Shown: positions 19,037 through 30,925 of the stretch, one piece after another
Numbering within the stretch: the stretch's first letter is position 1
How the letters are laid out: each line of letters starts with the position of its first letter
Origin: Punctularia strigosozonata HHB-11173 SS5
Taxonomy: Eukaryota > Basidiomycota > Agaricomycetes > Corticiales > Punctulariaceae
Direction: 5' to 3'
Assembly (NCBI RefSeq): GCF_000264995.1
Contig: NW_006767439.1
Coordinates: 1,282,363-1,313,967, forward strand
DNA length: 31,605 nucleotides
Made by a program: the position numbers and the translations under genes
Notes under the pieces: generated by a model
Told to the model about the DNA's origin: nothing
What the model saw: the letters and a program-made list of their open reading frames with translations, nothing else
The model's database searches: none

Positions 19037-22000
19037 ATGGGCATCTCGGGATTGCTGCCGCTGCTCAAATCAATTACGAGGACGAAGCACTTGTCGGAGT
19101 ACTCTGGCCAAACCGTTGCAGTGGACGGCTATGTGTGGTTGCACAGAGGGACGTACGCTTGCGCCGTCGAACTCGCGAACGACAAACCTACGCACAAGTA
19201 CGTCCAGATTACCGTCGACGACGATCACATACAACCTTGTTGACAACGCTACAGGTATGTCGACTACGCCATGGGTCGCGTTCGACTTTTGCGCCACTAT
19301 GGCATCACTCCGTACCTCGTCTTTGACGGTGGCCCTTTGCCTGCAAAAAAGAGGACGGAGGTTGAACGCGCTAAGCGACGAGAGGAAAACCTAGCGAAAG
19401 GGAAGCAACTCGCAGCTCAGGGAAGGCACAGCCAAGCGCGAGAATACTTCGTCAAGTGCATAGACGTAACGCCCCAGATGGCCTACCAGCTCATCAAGGT
19501 GCGTCCTGTTCGCCGATCGCCATCTTACCCTCGTAACGACGCCGCCATTTCACCCAGGCACTGAAAGCAGAGAACGTTCCCTACGTCGTCGCGCCTTACG
19601 AAGCCGACGCGCAGCTCGCCTACCTCGAACGCACCGGCGCCGTCTCCGCCATCCTCACCGAAGACTCGGACCTGCTCGTCTTCGGCTGCCGCCACGTCCT
19701 CTTCAAGCTCGACCACGTCTCCGCGACCGTCTCCGCCGTCTCCCGCTCCGACTTTGGCTCGCTTTCCTCCTCCGACATCACCCTCCTCGGCTGGTCCGAC
19801 GTCCAATTCCGCGCGATGGCCATCCTGAGCGGGTGCGACTACCTGCCCTCCATCCCGGGCGTCGGGCTGAAGACCGCCTGGGCGCTGTTGCGCAAGCACA
19901 AGAACGTCGAGAACGCCGTGCGTGCGCTGAGGCTCGAGGGCAAGAAGCCCGTGCCGGACGGTTACCTCGACGCTTTCCGGCTCGCAGAGAAGGTCTTCCT
20001 CCACCAGCGCGTGTACGACCCCGCCCAAGCGCGCCTCGTCCACCTGAACGACGTCTCGCCCGGCGAGCCCTGGGACGCGCGCAGCGAGGCCTACGTCGGC
20101 GCGTAAGTGCACCCTCCACCCCACCCGGTTCTTCCTCATGCAACAAAAAAACTGAACGCGATGCTGGGATGTGCAGTGACGTCGCGACCGAGACCGCGGC
20201 GCGGATCGCCACTGGCGACGTGTGCCCCGTCAGCCTCCTCCCGATGACGGACATCAACCCGCACTACCGCCCCGGCAGCGGGCGCAGACCACTCCAGCTC
20301 ACCACCGGGCCCAACCGGCGGCACTCCTCCTCGTCCTCCACCAAGGACAAGGACAAGGGCAAGGGCAAGGCCATCCCTACTGCCGCCGCGCCTTCGCCTA
20401 ACGGCGGGCTCCTTCACTTCTTCGGTGCGTGTGCCGTGTTCGGCTCCGCTGTTGCAAGGCGAACTCTAACCTCGCGTCCTGCCGACATACAGCGCCGAGG
20501 CCTCCACCGACGAAGGCGACTTCGTCCGACAAGTGGCCGACCGTGATCGCGGGCCGCGAGAGCGGCAAGCGCACCCTCACGGAGGTGCTCGGACAGGACC
20601 TCGCCGCGAGGCGGAAGCGACACTGTCACGCCGGTCTCGTTCTATCGCAGCCACCACCACCGCGGCCGGTGCAGCAGAGCCGATTCTTCTCGAGCCCGGC
20701 CGTGCCTGTGGCGGCGGGACCTTCGCGCACACGGACGGACGACTACGCAGGGTCCCATTCCGCGGACAAGGAGAACGTTCGCGCGGACGGGCTCAGGGAC
20801 GAAGGACGACGACGGCATGAAGAAGACGAGCTCGATCTGGACGCGGTCGTGTTCTCGGACGACGCGGAGATGATGGTGGAAGGCGGACGAGACGGCGTGA
20901 AGGGAGGCGCTATCGATATCGATGACGACTGGGACGACGCGCCCGAGCTCTCGAGTCCCCTGAAGGAGCGCAGACGCCACTCGGAGCCGTCGCACATCCA
21001 CCGGGCGAGGCGAAGGAGCGAGAGCGAGTCTGATATCGAAGTCCTCTCCAGCCCGCCTGCCGTTCCCCGGCAGCCATGGGGCGCCGACGTAGACGACGAC
21101 GACGTACCGGCCCACGCCCTCCATGCGCATGCGGATGACGCGTGCTCGGCCGAGAGGTCTGGAGGCTCTCACGCGCCTACGCCACCGGGGCAGGTGACGC
21201 GCACGAGGGACGGAACGCCCGATTTGCGGGAGATGCTGGGAGTCGGTGGCGGCGGATCGAGCAGCGACATCGACACGGAGTGTGACGACGACGACGACGA
21301 CCAGGGCCACGACGGCGCGGGGGCGCGGCCAGACCCGGGGCCGGGTCCGTCGCAGTCGAGCGCCTCGTCAAAGTCTTCCGCCCACTCGCGGCTCGAGACC
21401 CCGCGCGACGACGCGCGTTCCCGAACGGCCGTACGCGTCGTCAGGGTGCGATCCTTCGACAACGACGACGACAACGACGACGACGAAGTGGCCGACATCG
21501 CGCACGCGCACGCGCACGCGCACGCGACGGACGCCGTCGCGCGCGGCTGGTGGACGAAATGGGCGCTCGGCACCACGCCCGGCACCAGCACGAACTGGAC
21601 GACCAATGGGAACGCGCCGGGGAAGGTAAATAAAACCCGCTTTATCTCCATACATTAAGGGGCAGCCACGCCCCGCGTAACGGCGATTTTCTCACTTCGA
21701 TCCCTTCCATGTTGTTATTTCTAGGGAGGAACCTATCCGAAGCGGGGCACGTTGCGCCGCTGGGACGCCATGCGCACGCCGGCACGAGCGAGCGCAGCAG
21801 CGATGCCAGACCCTGATGACCGGCCGCACACGGCGCCAGGGTCCTCCTCCTCCGCCACCTCCAACGGGTTTGCCGTCGCTCGCCCCGCGTCGTCGTTATC
21901 GTCGTCGCTTTCCTCCTCCTCCACGCCCAGCGCCGCCGACCTCAAGAGACGCAAGAACCTCGATTTCGGTGCGGGCGGCGGTAGCAGCCGGAAGCCGTTC

Positions 22001-22198
22001 CGGCTCCGCGACGGGGATCGCGGAGAAAGGCCTCGTGCCGGGGAGGGCGTGGGCGTGGGAGAAGGGTCCGATGGGCCGGATCTGACCGAAGAGGAAGTCG
22101 AGATCCGGAGCGACGTCGCGGATCTCGAAGGGGGTCTAGGCGTGGAAGAGGAGGAGGTCGCGCAGGGCGCGAAGGCGAGGTTGGCCGCGTTCCGGTAA
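19037..22198 (+). CDS. EXO1: Exonuclease 1 (5'-3' exonuclease/flap nuclease)
   Basis: Six exons: join(19037..19197,19255..19498,19558..20102,20177..20424,20493..21625,21725..22198), 2805 nt, 934 aa. This is a RAD2/XPG-family nuclease of mismatch repair and double-strand-break end resection, acting in the nucleus. XPG-N begins MGISGLLPLLKS, with metal ligands D30 (VAVDGYVWLH) and D78 (LVFDGG). XPG-I has YEADAQLAYLE (E150, D152) and TEDSDLLVFG (D171, D173). SGCDYLPSIPGVGLKTAWAL supplies D229 and the helix-two-turn-helix DNA clamp. Every catalytic acid seen in human EXO1 is present at the same or nearly the same number. Past residue 330 the tail is disordered: Lys/Gly, Ser, Asp and His-Ala runs. 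It is longer than human (846) or yeast (702) EXO1. NGGLLHFF (392-399) resembles a PCNA-binding box with Asn for Gln, and QQSRFF (460-465) resembles an MLH1-binding box. Both are inference. The stop TAA overlaps a GTAAGT. Confidence 0.96.
21499..21530. repeat. CGCGCA microsatellite coding His-Ala repeat
   Basis: Repeated gcacgc units within EXO1 exon 5 encode IAHAHAHAHATDA. Just before it lie GAC/GAT runs coding poly-Asp (21457-21487, and earlier 21282-21303). These are low-complexity expansions of the disordered tail, not a nuclease feature. Confidence 0.85.
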
Positions 22199-24273
22199 GT
22201 TGCCATAGTTTTTTTTTGTTTCCGGACCCTGCCCCCCTCCCCTCCTGTGCTCTTTTTGCTTTTGTTTTTCTTTTCCGCTTGTATCGTGTGGTTTGTTTTG
22301 GAGGTTTAGAGGTTGACATGTGCCCCGGTTTTTTGTGATAGGTGTGGGCGCTCGTAGGCGCGCGCTTGCGTAATGGGGAACGAATCAGAAGCGACTTCGT
22401 TATAATTACGGCACGTTGTCGATCCAGAGCGCTCTGACGGTCTCCCCTCTTCCCTTAATCTGGTAGGTATGACGACATGAGACGACAAAGTCTGGATCTT
22501 CTTCTCGCCCCGTCGCGTTTCGCATCTTATTTCCCCCAACCGTCTCTCGCTTGGAATAGTTCATTCATCATTCGTCGGGAAACCATCAATGCCATGTTTT
22601 TTATTTGACCTCTTTTTGGACCGCTTTTCATGAACCAAGATTAATAATCAGAAGCGGAACCCCGCCCGACCCAAAACAGGGACGGAGAGTTCTGTGACGA
22701 CGGGGAGGGGGGCTCGTGGGCGGAACCACTGCGCCACGATCAGAAGGCCGGGTGCTGATACGGGCGCGAACTCGAAGCACTGCACAACCTTTCGACACCA
22801 GAAACGGGGGAGAGGGGGGGGAGGGGGGTCGTCGGCGGTGCGCGCTCGAGCTCATCGGTAACCATGCAGACATGCGGCCCTTCAGGGCGTATATCCGATG
22901 TCGAACCTCGTCATATCCGGGAATAGAACGTTCCCCGTCCGTTTCCTTTTTCTTTTTTTCTCTTTCTTTCTCCGTGTCCCCAAAGCGGAATGGACTCTTG
23001 CGGCGGAAGCAATGCGGGGGGGGAGGAACGGGGGGGGGGGGGAGATCTCGGTCTGGATTCTGCGATTCCGGTCGAGGCGAAAAATCTGCAGTCCTGCGCT
23101 CTCATGTATGTCTATTCTGTCACACACACACACACTCCCTCTCTGATCCCGACCAACGTTAACGGCGTCGGCGATGAACCTGACCATCCGATTCCGATTC
23201 GCAGGATGATACATATCACGGAACGTCGCCAAGCCGAGCACCCGAGGCCAGGGCGCCTGACGCCTCCTTTTTGTTTCTGGCTCCCCGTTTTCCGTGGTTA
23301 GTACTCGAGACAAAGCACGGCCAGCGTCGTCGGGAAAGAAGCGTCAGCGATCTGCATCGTGATCCCCAGGGAACGCGCTTCGCGCGACCGGAGTAAGCAA
23401 GCGCACCGCCGCCCTGGGCTCAAGGGCAACAACAACCTTCTTTCTCGCGGGGTCAGAACTCACTTTGACCTTTTTTTTCTCAGCGTAACTCCGGACAGCG
23501 ATCTCCGCAAGCAGAAAGGAAACGGAAAAAGCAAAATTAAACACCGAGGCACCGACGCCCCCCCCCCCTCATCCGGCTGCCCTTCCGCACCAGATTTTTC
23601 CACCGATGGCCTGAATAAGCATATGTACTCTACACGTCGTCTGACGCGCGCGAGGCGTTCGGGGTTATTATTTCTTTTTCGCTCAAGAGACGCGCGCGCG
23701 CTCCCTCCTGTCCTGTTCTTCCAAGTCCACGTCCCCTCTGCAAGCGCCTGCTCCCAATCCACGACTGCGACCCTAAAACATCGCCGACACAAAAACACGC
23801 AAAAACGCTATCTTCTGGGACACCTGCGTGCGAGCGAGCCCTGCCTATCGCCACGAGCTTCCCGCGTTCCCGTCCCTTAAGCTTCGCCCCAGGGCACCGT
23901 GGGCGCGCTAAAAGTAAGTGAGGCCTGTCCGCTTCAGGCTCCAGGCCCCGTCACAGGCAGACCCATCTCACCGAGCATGCAGCAGCGTTGCACGCGGTGT
24001 ATAGATAGTACTCGGCGCAGTCGCACGCGTTACGCCGCCTGCAGTGACACGACCCAACAAGCTCGACAAACGCTCCTCTTCTTCCTTCGATCCCTTGGGT
24101 CGATCGCGCACCCCCCGCTCCCTCTCACTTACATACGCGGAGGCTTTCCCGGGCCACCGGGACCCGCATTGGCGCAGAAGCTCGAGATCATCGCCGGATC
24201 AAGCGACCAGGCTCTGTCCACCGGCGAACGTGCCGCGACTAGGTTAACTCGCCGCTCAGCGCCGGGTTCCGAC
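22199..24273. other. Two kilobases of simple-sequence-rich intergenic DNA
   Basis: This holds the 3' flank of EXO1 and the long upstream region of the zinc-finger gene. It contains T-rich tracts (22207-22270, 22946-22975), G runs (22812-22828, 23018-23041), a CA repeat (23121-23135) and a C run (23559-23567). The zinc-finger frame stays open leftward to 23899 with an extra in-frame ATG at 23977, so part of this could be coding or 5' UTR. No other gene is seen. Confidence 0.45.
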
Positions 24274-26654
24274 ATGCATCCGCGCCGTGCTGCTTATCAC
24301 CCCGCTAACGGCGCGCACCACGACCGCGTCTTCTCTCCCTTCGCTCCCGCGCCCGCTGCACCGACGACGCTGCCCGTGCCGTCACCCCGCCCCTCCGCTG
24401 GCCATCCTCCTCCTCCTCCCCCTCTTCTTCGCTTTCCTTTCACGACGTCGGCAGCCCCGGGCCCGGCACCCGTCCCCACCGACGCGATGGCGGCGTGCGC
24501 CACCACCCTCAACCTCGCCCCGGGTACAAGTACGGCTTACCCTCTGCCCGCAGGCGCCATCCCGAGCGCCTCGCCCTCGCTTGCCACCGTGTCGGTGTAC
24601 GCCTCGCACACGCACATGCATACCATCGCGTACGCGCCGCCGCCGCTGCCTCCGCCGCCGAATCTGCTGCAGCACGTCGGTTATCTCGCCACCGGGTACG
24701 CGCCGGAGAGCGCGTACGCGGCATCGCAGCCGACGATCCAAGATCTGCGATACGTCCTGTACCACCAGCCCGAGCCCGAGCCCGAGCCCTCCTACGAGCC
24801 ACTAGCGTTCGTTCACCATCATCAAGTCAACCCTTGTCCTCCTCCTTCTCCCCCTCCTCCTCCCGCAGACGCTGCCTACCGGCCCGGATCGATCGGCCAG
24901 CCGCGCTACGACCCTCCGCCCGGACCACCGCCGCCGCCACCACCGACCCGGGCTCGGGGGCCCAGCTTGGATAGCAGCATCCCGTCGTCCTCCGCGTACG
25001 CGCCCGACCTCGCCCTCGACCTCGACCTCGAATCCGCGCCCGCGCCGCCGCCGCCGCCGCCACCCTCTTACACCGTCGTCGTTCCGCCCGGATCCGAGGA
25101 CGCGTACTCCACCGCGGGCTGCTACCCGTCGTCGTCGTCGTCGTCCTCCTCCTCCTCCTCTGCCTCCTTGTCCCGGACCGCCGCGGCGTTGGGGGTGGTC
25201 CGGACCGCCGCTGTCGGCTGGCACGTCGATCAGCAGCCGTCCCCGGTGTCGGTGTCGGTGTCGGTGTCGAGTTACCCGTCCGCGGCTTCTTCCTCTTCTT
25301 CGCAGCAACAGCAGCAGCAGCGGTGCGATCACGACGACGACGGCCCCGGTCTCGCACGGCCAAACGTGGGCCCGGGACAAAGCCGGTGGTACACGGACCA
25401 GATGCGCTGGACGCAGTACGCGCACGCGTACGACCGTTCTCGCGCTCTCCGCGGCACCTCCCGCTCGGGCTCGGGATCGGGCTCGGGCTCCGCTTCGTCC
25501 TTCTCCTCGCTCACGTCGTCGCTTCCGTCGCCGCGTGCTCTTCCCGAGTACGAGTGTCCGCCGCAGCGCCGTCCGGATCGCGCGCCTCCTCCCCCCGCTC
25601 CTCCTCCTCCTCCTCCTCCTCCTCCTCCTCCTCTTCCTCCTTCGCTCGAGTTCGAGTCCGGACGACCTGCTAGCCCGAGCTCGGGATCCAAGCGCGCGCA
25701 CGAGGGCGTGGACACCGACGGCGACGAGGACGACGAGGGGTTCTCCCCTCCCCCGCATGCCGCTGCGAGCGCGAGCACGGCGGGTTCGCGAAAACCAAAG
25801 TTGCACCAGTGCAAGATCTGCAAGAAATGGTTCCCGCGGCCGAGCGGGCTCGAGACGCACATGAACATCCATCGCAAGCTCAAACGTGCGTATCAAAAAA
25901 AAACTATAATAACTATAAATATATATATTTGCGACGCTGATGTGTCGTCTTGCAATTGGGGGGGATGGTGTTTTTTGTAGCGTATAAATGCCCGGTACCG
26001 GGGTGCGGTCGGGATTTTGGCGTGCGCTCGAACGCGAAGCGACATCTACGCACGCACGGGATCCACCCGCCCTCGTCCTCCTCCTCCTCCGGATCCAGAG
26101 GCGGCGGCGGTCCGCACCTGCAACGCGTCCGCGGCGGAGGCGGGTACGCGGTCGGGTTCGAAGACCCCGTCGTGCACGACAACACCTTCCTCATCACAGG
26201 AGGAGGAGGTAGAGGAGGAGGAGGGATAGGGACGAGGAGGTTGAGATGGGTGCCGCAGAGTTTGCGCGGGAGGACGAACGAAAGGGCGTTGAGGTGCGAT
26301 TCGGAGTCGGCGGGGTCGGAGGGGTCGTCGGTGGCGGAGGACCGAGTGCTGGATAGTGCTAGTGTGAGGAGGAGGGCGAGGGAGAGGGAGAGGGGGAGGG
26401 AGGGCGGGGTGAAGGTCGAGCCGGAGGCGCTGCCGTTGACGCTCTTGCCCGTCGTACCGTCCGGCTCGGAGTGGGGCGAAGAGGAGCGAGACTCGTATGC
26501 ACAGGTCGGGCCGTATCCGTACCATCCGAACCAGGTGAGAGGGATCGTGGGCGTTGTGATGATGTGGTATGGCGTGGACGCTGACCGTTTCTTTGTTTTA
26601 CCCCTCTTGTAGTGGCGTGCGCTGCCGGGTCCGGCGCCCATCACGGCGATTTGA
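24274..26654 (+). CDS. Proline-rich protein with two C2H2 zinc fingers
   Basis: Three exons: join(24274..25885,25981..26534,26613..26654), 2208 nt, 735 aa, all phases closing. It is probably a sequence-specific nuclear transcription regulator. Residues 1-500 are disordered and rich in Pro, Ser, Ala and Tyr with homopolymer runs. Finger 1 (511-533, HQCKICKKWFPRPSGLETHM) has C513, C516, H529, H533. After the intron, finger 2 (539-563, YKCPVPGCGRDFGVRSNAKR) has C541, C546, H559, H563. The splice falls between the fingers. The Gly-rich, then acidic, tail ends WRALPGPAPITAI. I chose ATG 24274 because the Pro/Ala-rich composition starts there. ATG 23977 would add 99 residues unlike the rest. The DNA target is unknown. 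A 364-codon antisense frame across exon 1 is a GC-rich shadow. Confidence 0.88.
25124..25160. repeat. TCG/TCC trinucleotide repeat coding poly-Ser
   Basis: Repeated tcg then tcc codons encode about a dozen serines in the zinc-finger protein. Similar short repeats nearby include gtcggt (coding VSVSVSVS, about 25246-25268) and cag (coding Gln, 25304-25321). Confidence 0.85.
25597..25640. repeat. CCT/CTC microsatellite coding poly-Pro
   Basis: An uninterrupted run of ctc/cct units encodes about twelve prolines just before the acidic linker that precedes zinc finger 1. It is likely to vary in length between strains. On the opposite strand it is a purine-rich AGG repeat. Confidence 0.9.
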
Positions 26655-28584
26655 AGAAAAGAACAAAGAAAAAGAAAAAAACATCGCATCGGTTCCTCTC
26701 TTGTGGCTTGGGCTCCCCGCGTCGTAACTTCTCAGCACAACGTTAATATGCGTATAATCTTTTTCATCCGTCCATCGAAAACGCTCCATCGTCATATCTC
26801 ATGCCCTCCTCGCGGTGACGCTCTCCACCGCATGTTACTCTGCTCTCTTCGCATTTTTTCTTTCTCTTGGGCCGCAGTGTCTTTTTGGCTCGTTCGTGCT
26901 GCGCATTCGATTTCGCCGCTCCCCGCTGCTTGCTGGTCATCGTGTCTTGTGTCGTCTCGTCTCGTCTCGTCTTGCTGCTGTCATCGCTTGTTGTTGTTCG
27001 CTCTGCATGCCGTGCGCTGTGTCCCTTACCTGTATCCTCGCCTCGTCACGTCAATCATCCACCACATCTTAATACCCTAAAACATCCACCTCGATGTCGG
27101 CGCGCACGATATATTACCCCCCCCCCCCCATTTCCATGTGCGTTTTCAATTATACAATCACGACCCATCCACGACCACGCCGCCACCGATCGTATATCCA
27201 TTGTTTGCATTGTATCTCACAGATGACGCGTGTAAATTCTAAGTACGAGAGAGGTACTGCCCTGATATTATATCAATAGATACGTACGAACTTGGGCCAT
27301 GTATACCATTGCAGGCGTGTAACGTAGAAACTGCATGATTTATCACGTTCGGGATATGAGTCGTCGGAGATGGGCTCGAGCGCAACGGCGGTGCCCGGTG
27401 GAAGAGATTGACACGGATCCGAATGGGCAGGATGGTCTACGGCGGTGCAATTCGGTGATCATTTGGAGAAAGGCGGACGAAGGAATGCGCCGCCGGCGAC
27501 ATTCCAGAATATCGGCGGAGTCGACGAAGAGGAAGGTTCGTTGGCAAAAAAAAAAAACCCGGATGTGGATCATACGCGAATCGGCAGACGGCTCGCCCTC
27601 GATACACCCTTATCTTCTTGCTCCTCCATTCGAGTTACTTGGGGTGTTAAGGAACACCCCCGCCGGTCCCGCAAGGCGCTCGGCATGAGCGAGGGACCTG
27701 CCCGATCCGGAGCCGTGAGCGGCGCGTGCCCAGGCTCAGATGGGAAAGGGCGATCATACGAGGAACGCGTTCAGGTTGATGCGGGGTCGTCTATGTCCAT
27801 CGTATGCGGGAGTCGATGGAGTTGCGCACCGACGTCGACAGATTATGTCCGCGCCCCACAGCACTTGCATCCGATTTTGGCAAGTTCTGCGAGGGCGAAG
27901 TCGAACGTGGGCACGAGGTGGTCAAGTAGTACTTGGGTATACCTGCTTCAGGTTGTCAATCGCGGTAGAGCGGTTGCGGGGAGCAGGGTGGCTTCCAGCC
28001 GAGGTACGTTATGCATCCCGGATCCGCGAAAGATGCCGCGAAGCCGGCCAGTCTGGCGTGTATCTGGGCTGAGATCTTTGCCTGAGGTGGGCGATGCGAT
28101 GCCCATACTCGTCGGCTCGGCTATGAAACGAAGGTGTCGCACACATCGCGTGTGAACGCTTCGTTCGATCGGAATAGCGTTCCGGGAGTGTAGGGACGGA
28201 GCTCGACGGATGAGAGTGCCGTTCGTAGCGCCGAGTTGTAGTTGGGGTAGAACCCGTATGTTCGCTCTCGTAGTCTCGGTGGGACCGGAGCGACTGCGAT
28301 AGCGAGTAGGAGGTACCTGGGCGTAGCCAGGGGAATCAGTACGCGTGTCAGTCCACGCCGCTATACACTGAAGTGGGGCTCTCTTCGAGAGCTCCTGGAA
28401 CTCCCTCTCTGGAGGGAGTCGCGCTATTCGCAGGTCGTCTCCTACTATGGGACGAGCGAATGACACGACAGCAAAAGATGTATTCAACTCCGACGCAACG
28501 GCTATTTACACTCGCAGGTCTCGCTTAAGCGACTAGACACGTGATGACGAACGACTAACTCCGTCAGTTCCTCAAGGCCGTCAC
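26655..28584. other. Intergenic, no recognisable gene
   Basis: This begins with the zinc-finger 3' UTR. It contains a pentamer repeat (tctcg units, 26953-26973), a C13 run (27117-27129) and an A12 run (27546-27557). Frames at 27335-27688, 27445-28155 and 27948-28487 lack any family signal. Confidence 0.4.
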
Positions 28585-28885
28585 ATCGCGCGACACCGAC
28601 GTTCTGCATCCCGATGCGATCATGCCGATTGCGGATTTCTCGTGCTTCTTTCTAATAGAACGTAGCATGGCAGGGTCATGGATGTCCAACAGTTTTTCAT
28701 CGTGTTATAGAAGGTTCGAAAGAGAAACCTAAAGGATGTCGTCAGAGTCCCTTCGAGTTTCGTCGAAACCTTAGGGGGACATTCCGGACGGAAAACACCT
28801 ACATACCGACGCGTGGCAGTATTACAATGCGCTGCCCGATACAGAGCCTGCATCGGACGGGCGACTTGGTCGGCCACGAGTTTTT
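28585..28885 (+). other. Conserved block shared with 14.1-14.4 kb
   Basis: The plus strand reads VTSRDTDVLHPDAIMPIADF and then FERET before a stop. It realigns in other frames with the left-arm block (see 14118-14408). The frame changes and stops in both copies suggest a dead coding segment. The family is unknown. Confidence 0.4.
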
Positions 28886-29701
28886 CTGGCGATGAGTTGC
28901 AAGCATTCAAGCATGATATCCTTGTAGCGCCGTGATTGACGAATATTTGTCACTGGGTAAATGTGGTAAGCTTCTGTCGTAGCGCATATAGTCGCAAGTA
29001 CCTCTCCCGATCGAACAGGACCCCCGCACGGATCCTAGCAAGTTTCAACAGCCTCCAGACGTAGCTAGCTTGCTATCGTACACCATTCTATAGAATTCTG
29101 GCTCCCCTCGTTGCCACGAGATGTCGAGCCTGGAGACAGAGAGGACTCTTTGTTCGCGTTCCCGATGGTTGGAATCGTGCTATTTCGCCTCTATGTGGGG
29201 GGCTACGGCGGGGAAGCGCCTATTATATGCGCGATGGTCCATGATAGACATGCATCATTCATTGAATGTATAAAACAAATGAGCTGCTTGTCGTGTAAGA
29301 CGGTGCTCGAGGGTGCGACGTTGTGGTGCCTTAGATATGGACTGTTATGGATTAATAACCTTCATGCGCCCGGGAGTCTGCAACGCACGTATTTTTTGCG
29401 TCGAATGTATGTCATTTTCGTGAGCGTGTGCCAATATCTGGATCGTCTCTTGACTTCCCTGCGGGAACCTGTCTCTCTAGAGCGAAAACCGAAAGGTGGG
29501 AAAGCGCGGGGGAGCAACTCGGACCGTCGCACAGTTGCGACGTCACTGGCTAGTACCTACCTACCGTGTCCACCAAAGCCAATGATCGCTACCGTTAACT
29601 CTGCATTACCTACATGGTCAAGATGAAAGCAATGCAAGTCATTTGGTCGCTAACAAAGTTTGGGAGTCCGAATTTGACTGTGGTAGCGCAGACTTCGAGC
29701 T
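28886..29701. other. Flank of the broken F-box gene
   Basis: A 171-codon plus-strand frame (29111-29626) has Cys-containing and hydrophobic stretches but no recognised motif. Only its right end (about 29540-29701) aligns clearly with the left-arm promoter region. I do not call it a gene. Confidence 0.35.
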
Positions 29702-30925
29702 ATCTTTACGATTGCGAACAAGGACGACGGCCATTCCCTAATCTCGAGGCAGAGACAGCGTCATCAACTCGGGCTGAAAAATCTGGAAACCACAGACAGA
29801 GAAAACTCACCGCGACCATCGGAACGTTCGCATCGAGCACAACGCGTCGCTCCCGATCAATCGCCTCCCACCGGAGCTACTGATCGAGATTTTCACGATG
29901 AGCCAGATGAAATACGTGGCCGCCCGACGTGATGCTCGTCTTCGGTCTTTGGATGCAGATCGCTCTGAAAACGTCCTGAGATCTCCTCAATTGCGACGCC
30001 TCGTCATATATGCCAGGGTGCATCCTTCGGTCAGGAACACTGAAGCAGACATGTTTGGGGCCCTTGGGAACCTGAGGGATTTGGAGAGTTTGTCCTTGAA
30101 CGACAGTTTGGCTATGACACAGGTGTCGACGTCGAAGGTATGCATGCCTTCTCTCCGCCAATTGCGTGTGTCCCCTAGGAAGACGAGCCAATGTGTCGCG
30201 TTTCTGAAGGGACTGCACCTGCAGCAACCCCTTTCAGAGCTGGACTTGAACTGCTACGAGGACCGCATCGAAGGATGCCACGTACACTTGGCTGAGCTAT
30301 GGCAGCTTACGCATGCACACTTGCCACATCGAGAGGTCTGCGTAGAGCCTCACGAAGATGGCCATCATCATTCTATCCGATTATTCTTCGGACAATTGCG
30401 ACTGCTCTACTCCTCCTTCCCCCTTCTTCCTCGAACTTAAAGGACTCGAGTGTATCACGGTATTCTCCCATCTCTTCCCCATCATGATTCATCTGTTCCG
30501 GCAAACGGGTGTAACGTTGTCGTCCCTCATCTTAGTGGATTTATACCCTCTAGACGTGACAAGCGTACGGAACATCCTCCTGAATTCTCCCTCCATCCGT
30601 CACTTGTAAGTTGGCGGGTGGCATGCGGTGGAATCCGTCATGCAAGCTCTTTGTCATGAGGAGGAGCCAGAGCACGGTCCTTCCAACCGTCGCATTCTCC
30701 CCAAATTGACATCTTTGCACGTCGGATACGCGATCGAGAGCGAGCAATCGCCGTGGTTCAACATATGCCTAGCCGAGCTTCGGAACCGATGTCAATTCAA
30801 CGTGGAGGGGGACGAGCCTGTGTTCCGGACGCTCATTCTCAGAAGATACCCAGGTTTGAAGCAAGGGGATATTGATACTATGCAATCGGCGGTTCCAGAC
30901 ATGCGTGTCACGGCCCGGGATTGGC
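29702..30925 (+). pseudogene. Broken F-box gene, inverted copy of 11702-13333
   Basis: Homology starts where the intact gene has its ATG: here ATC (29702) followed by TTTACGATTGCGAACAAGGA, against MFPIASKD in the intact copy. There are at least five lesions. The start codon is lost. A frameshift lies near 29790, before PQTEKTHRD. An F-box frameshift lies between EIFTMSQMK and PPDVMLVFGLW. A large internal deletion then jumps to ENVLRSPQLRRLV. Another shift follows HLPHREVCVE. A stop comes after SPSIRHL (30609), and a new frame resumes at ESVMQALCHEEEPEH. Otherwise the blocks EHNASLPINRLPPELLIEIF, SLNDSLAMTQ, LRVSPRKTSQC, GVTLSSLILVDLYPLDVTS and RNRC..FRTLILRRYPGLKQ follow the intact protein closely. 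It cannot make a full-length protein. Confidence 0.88.

Noticed and set aside
19525-20139. 204-codon frame antisense to EXO1 exon 3, and 222 codons at 20642-21310
   Set aside because: The composition is biased (Val/Gly/Asp, Arg) as expected for the complement of GC3-rich coding DNA, and the sense strand is certain.
24802-25896. 364-codon open frame antisense to the zinc-finger gene (minus strand)
   Set aside because: It is Arg/Gly-rich low complexity, the mirror of GC-rich Pro/Ser codons. It has no motif, and the opposite strand carries two clear C2H2 fingers with sensible splicing.
29111-29626. 171-codon plus-strand frame between the duplication block and the F-box relic
   Set aside because: There is no family signal, and part of it lies in sequence that is non-coding in the other arm. 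Conservation would be needed before calling it.
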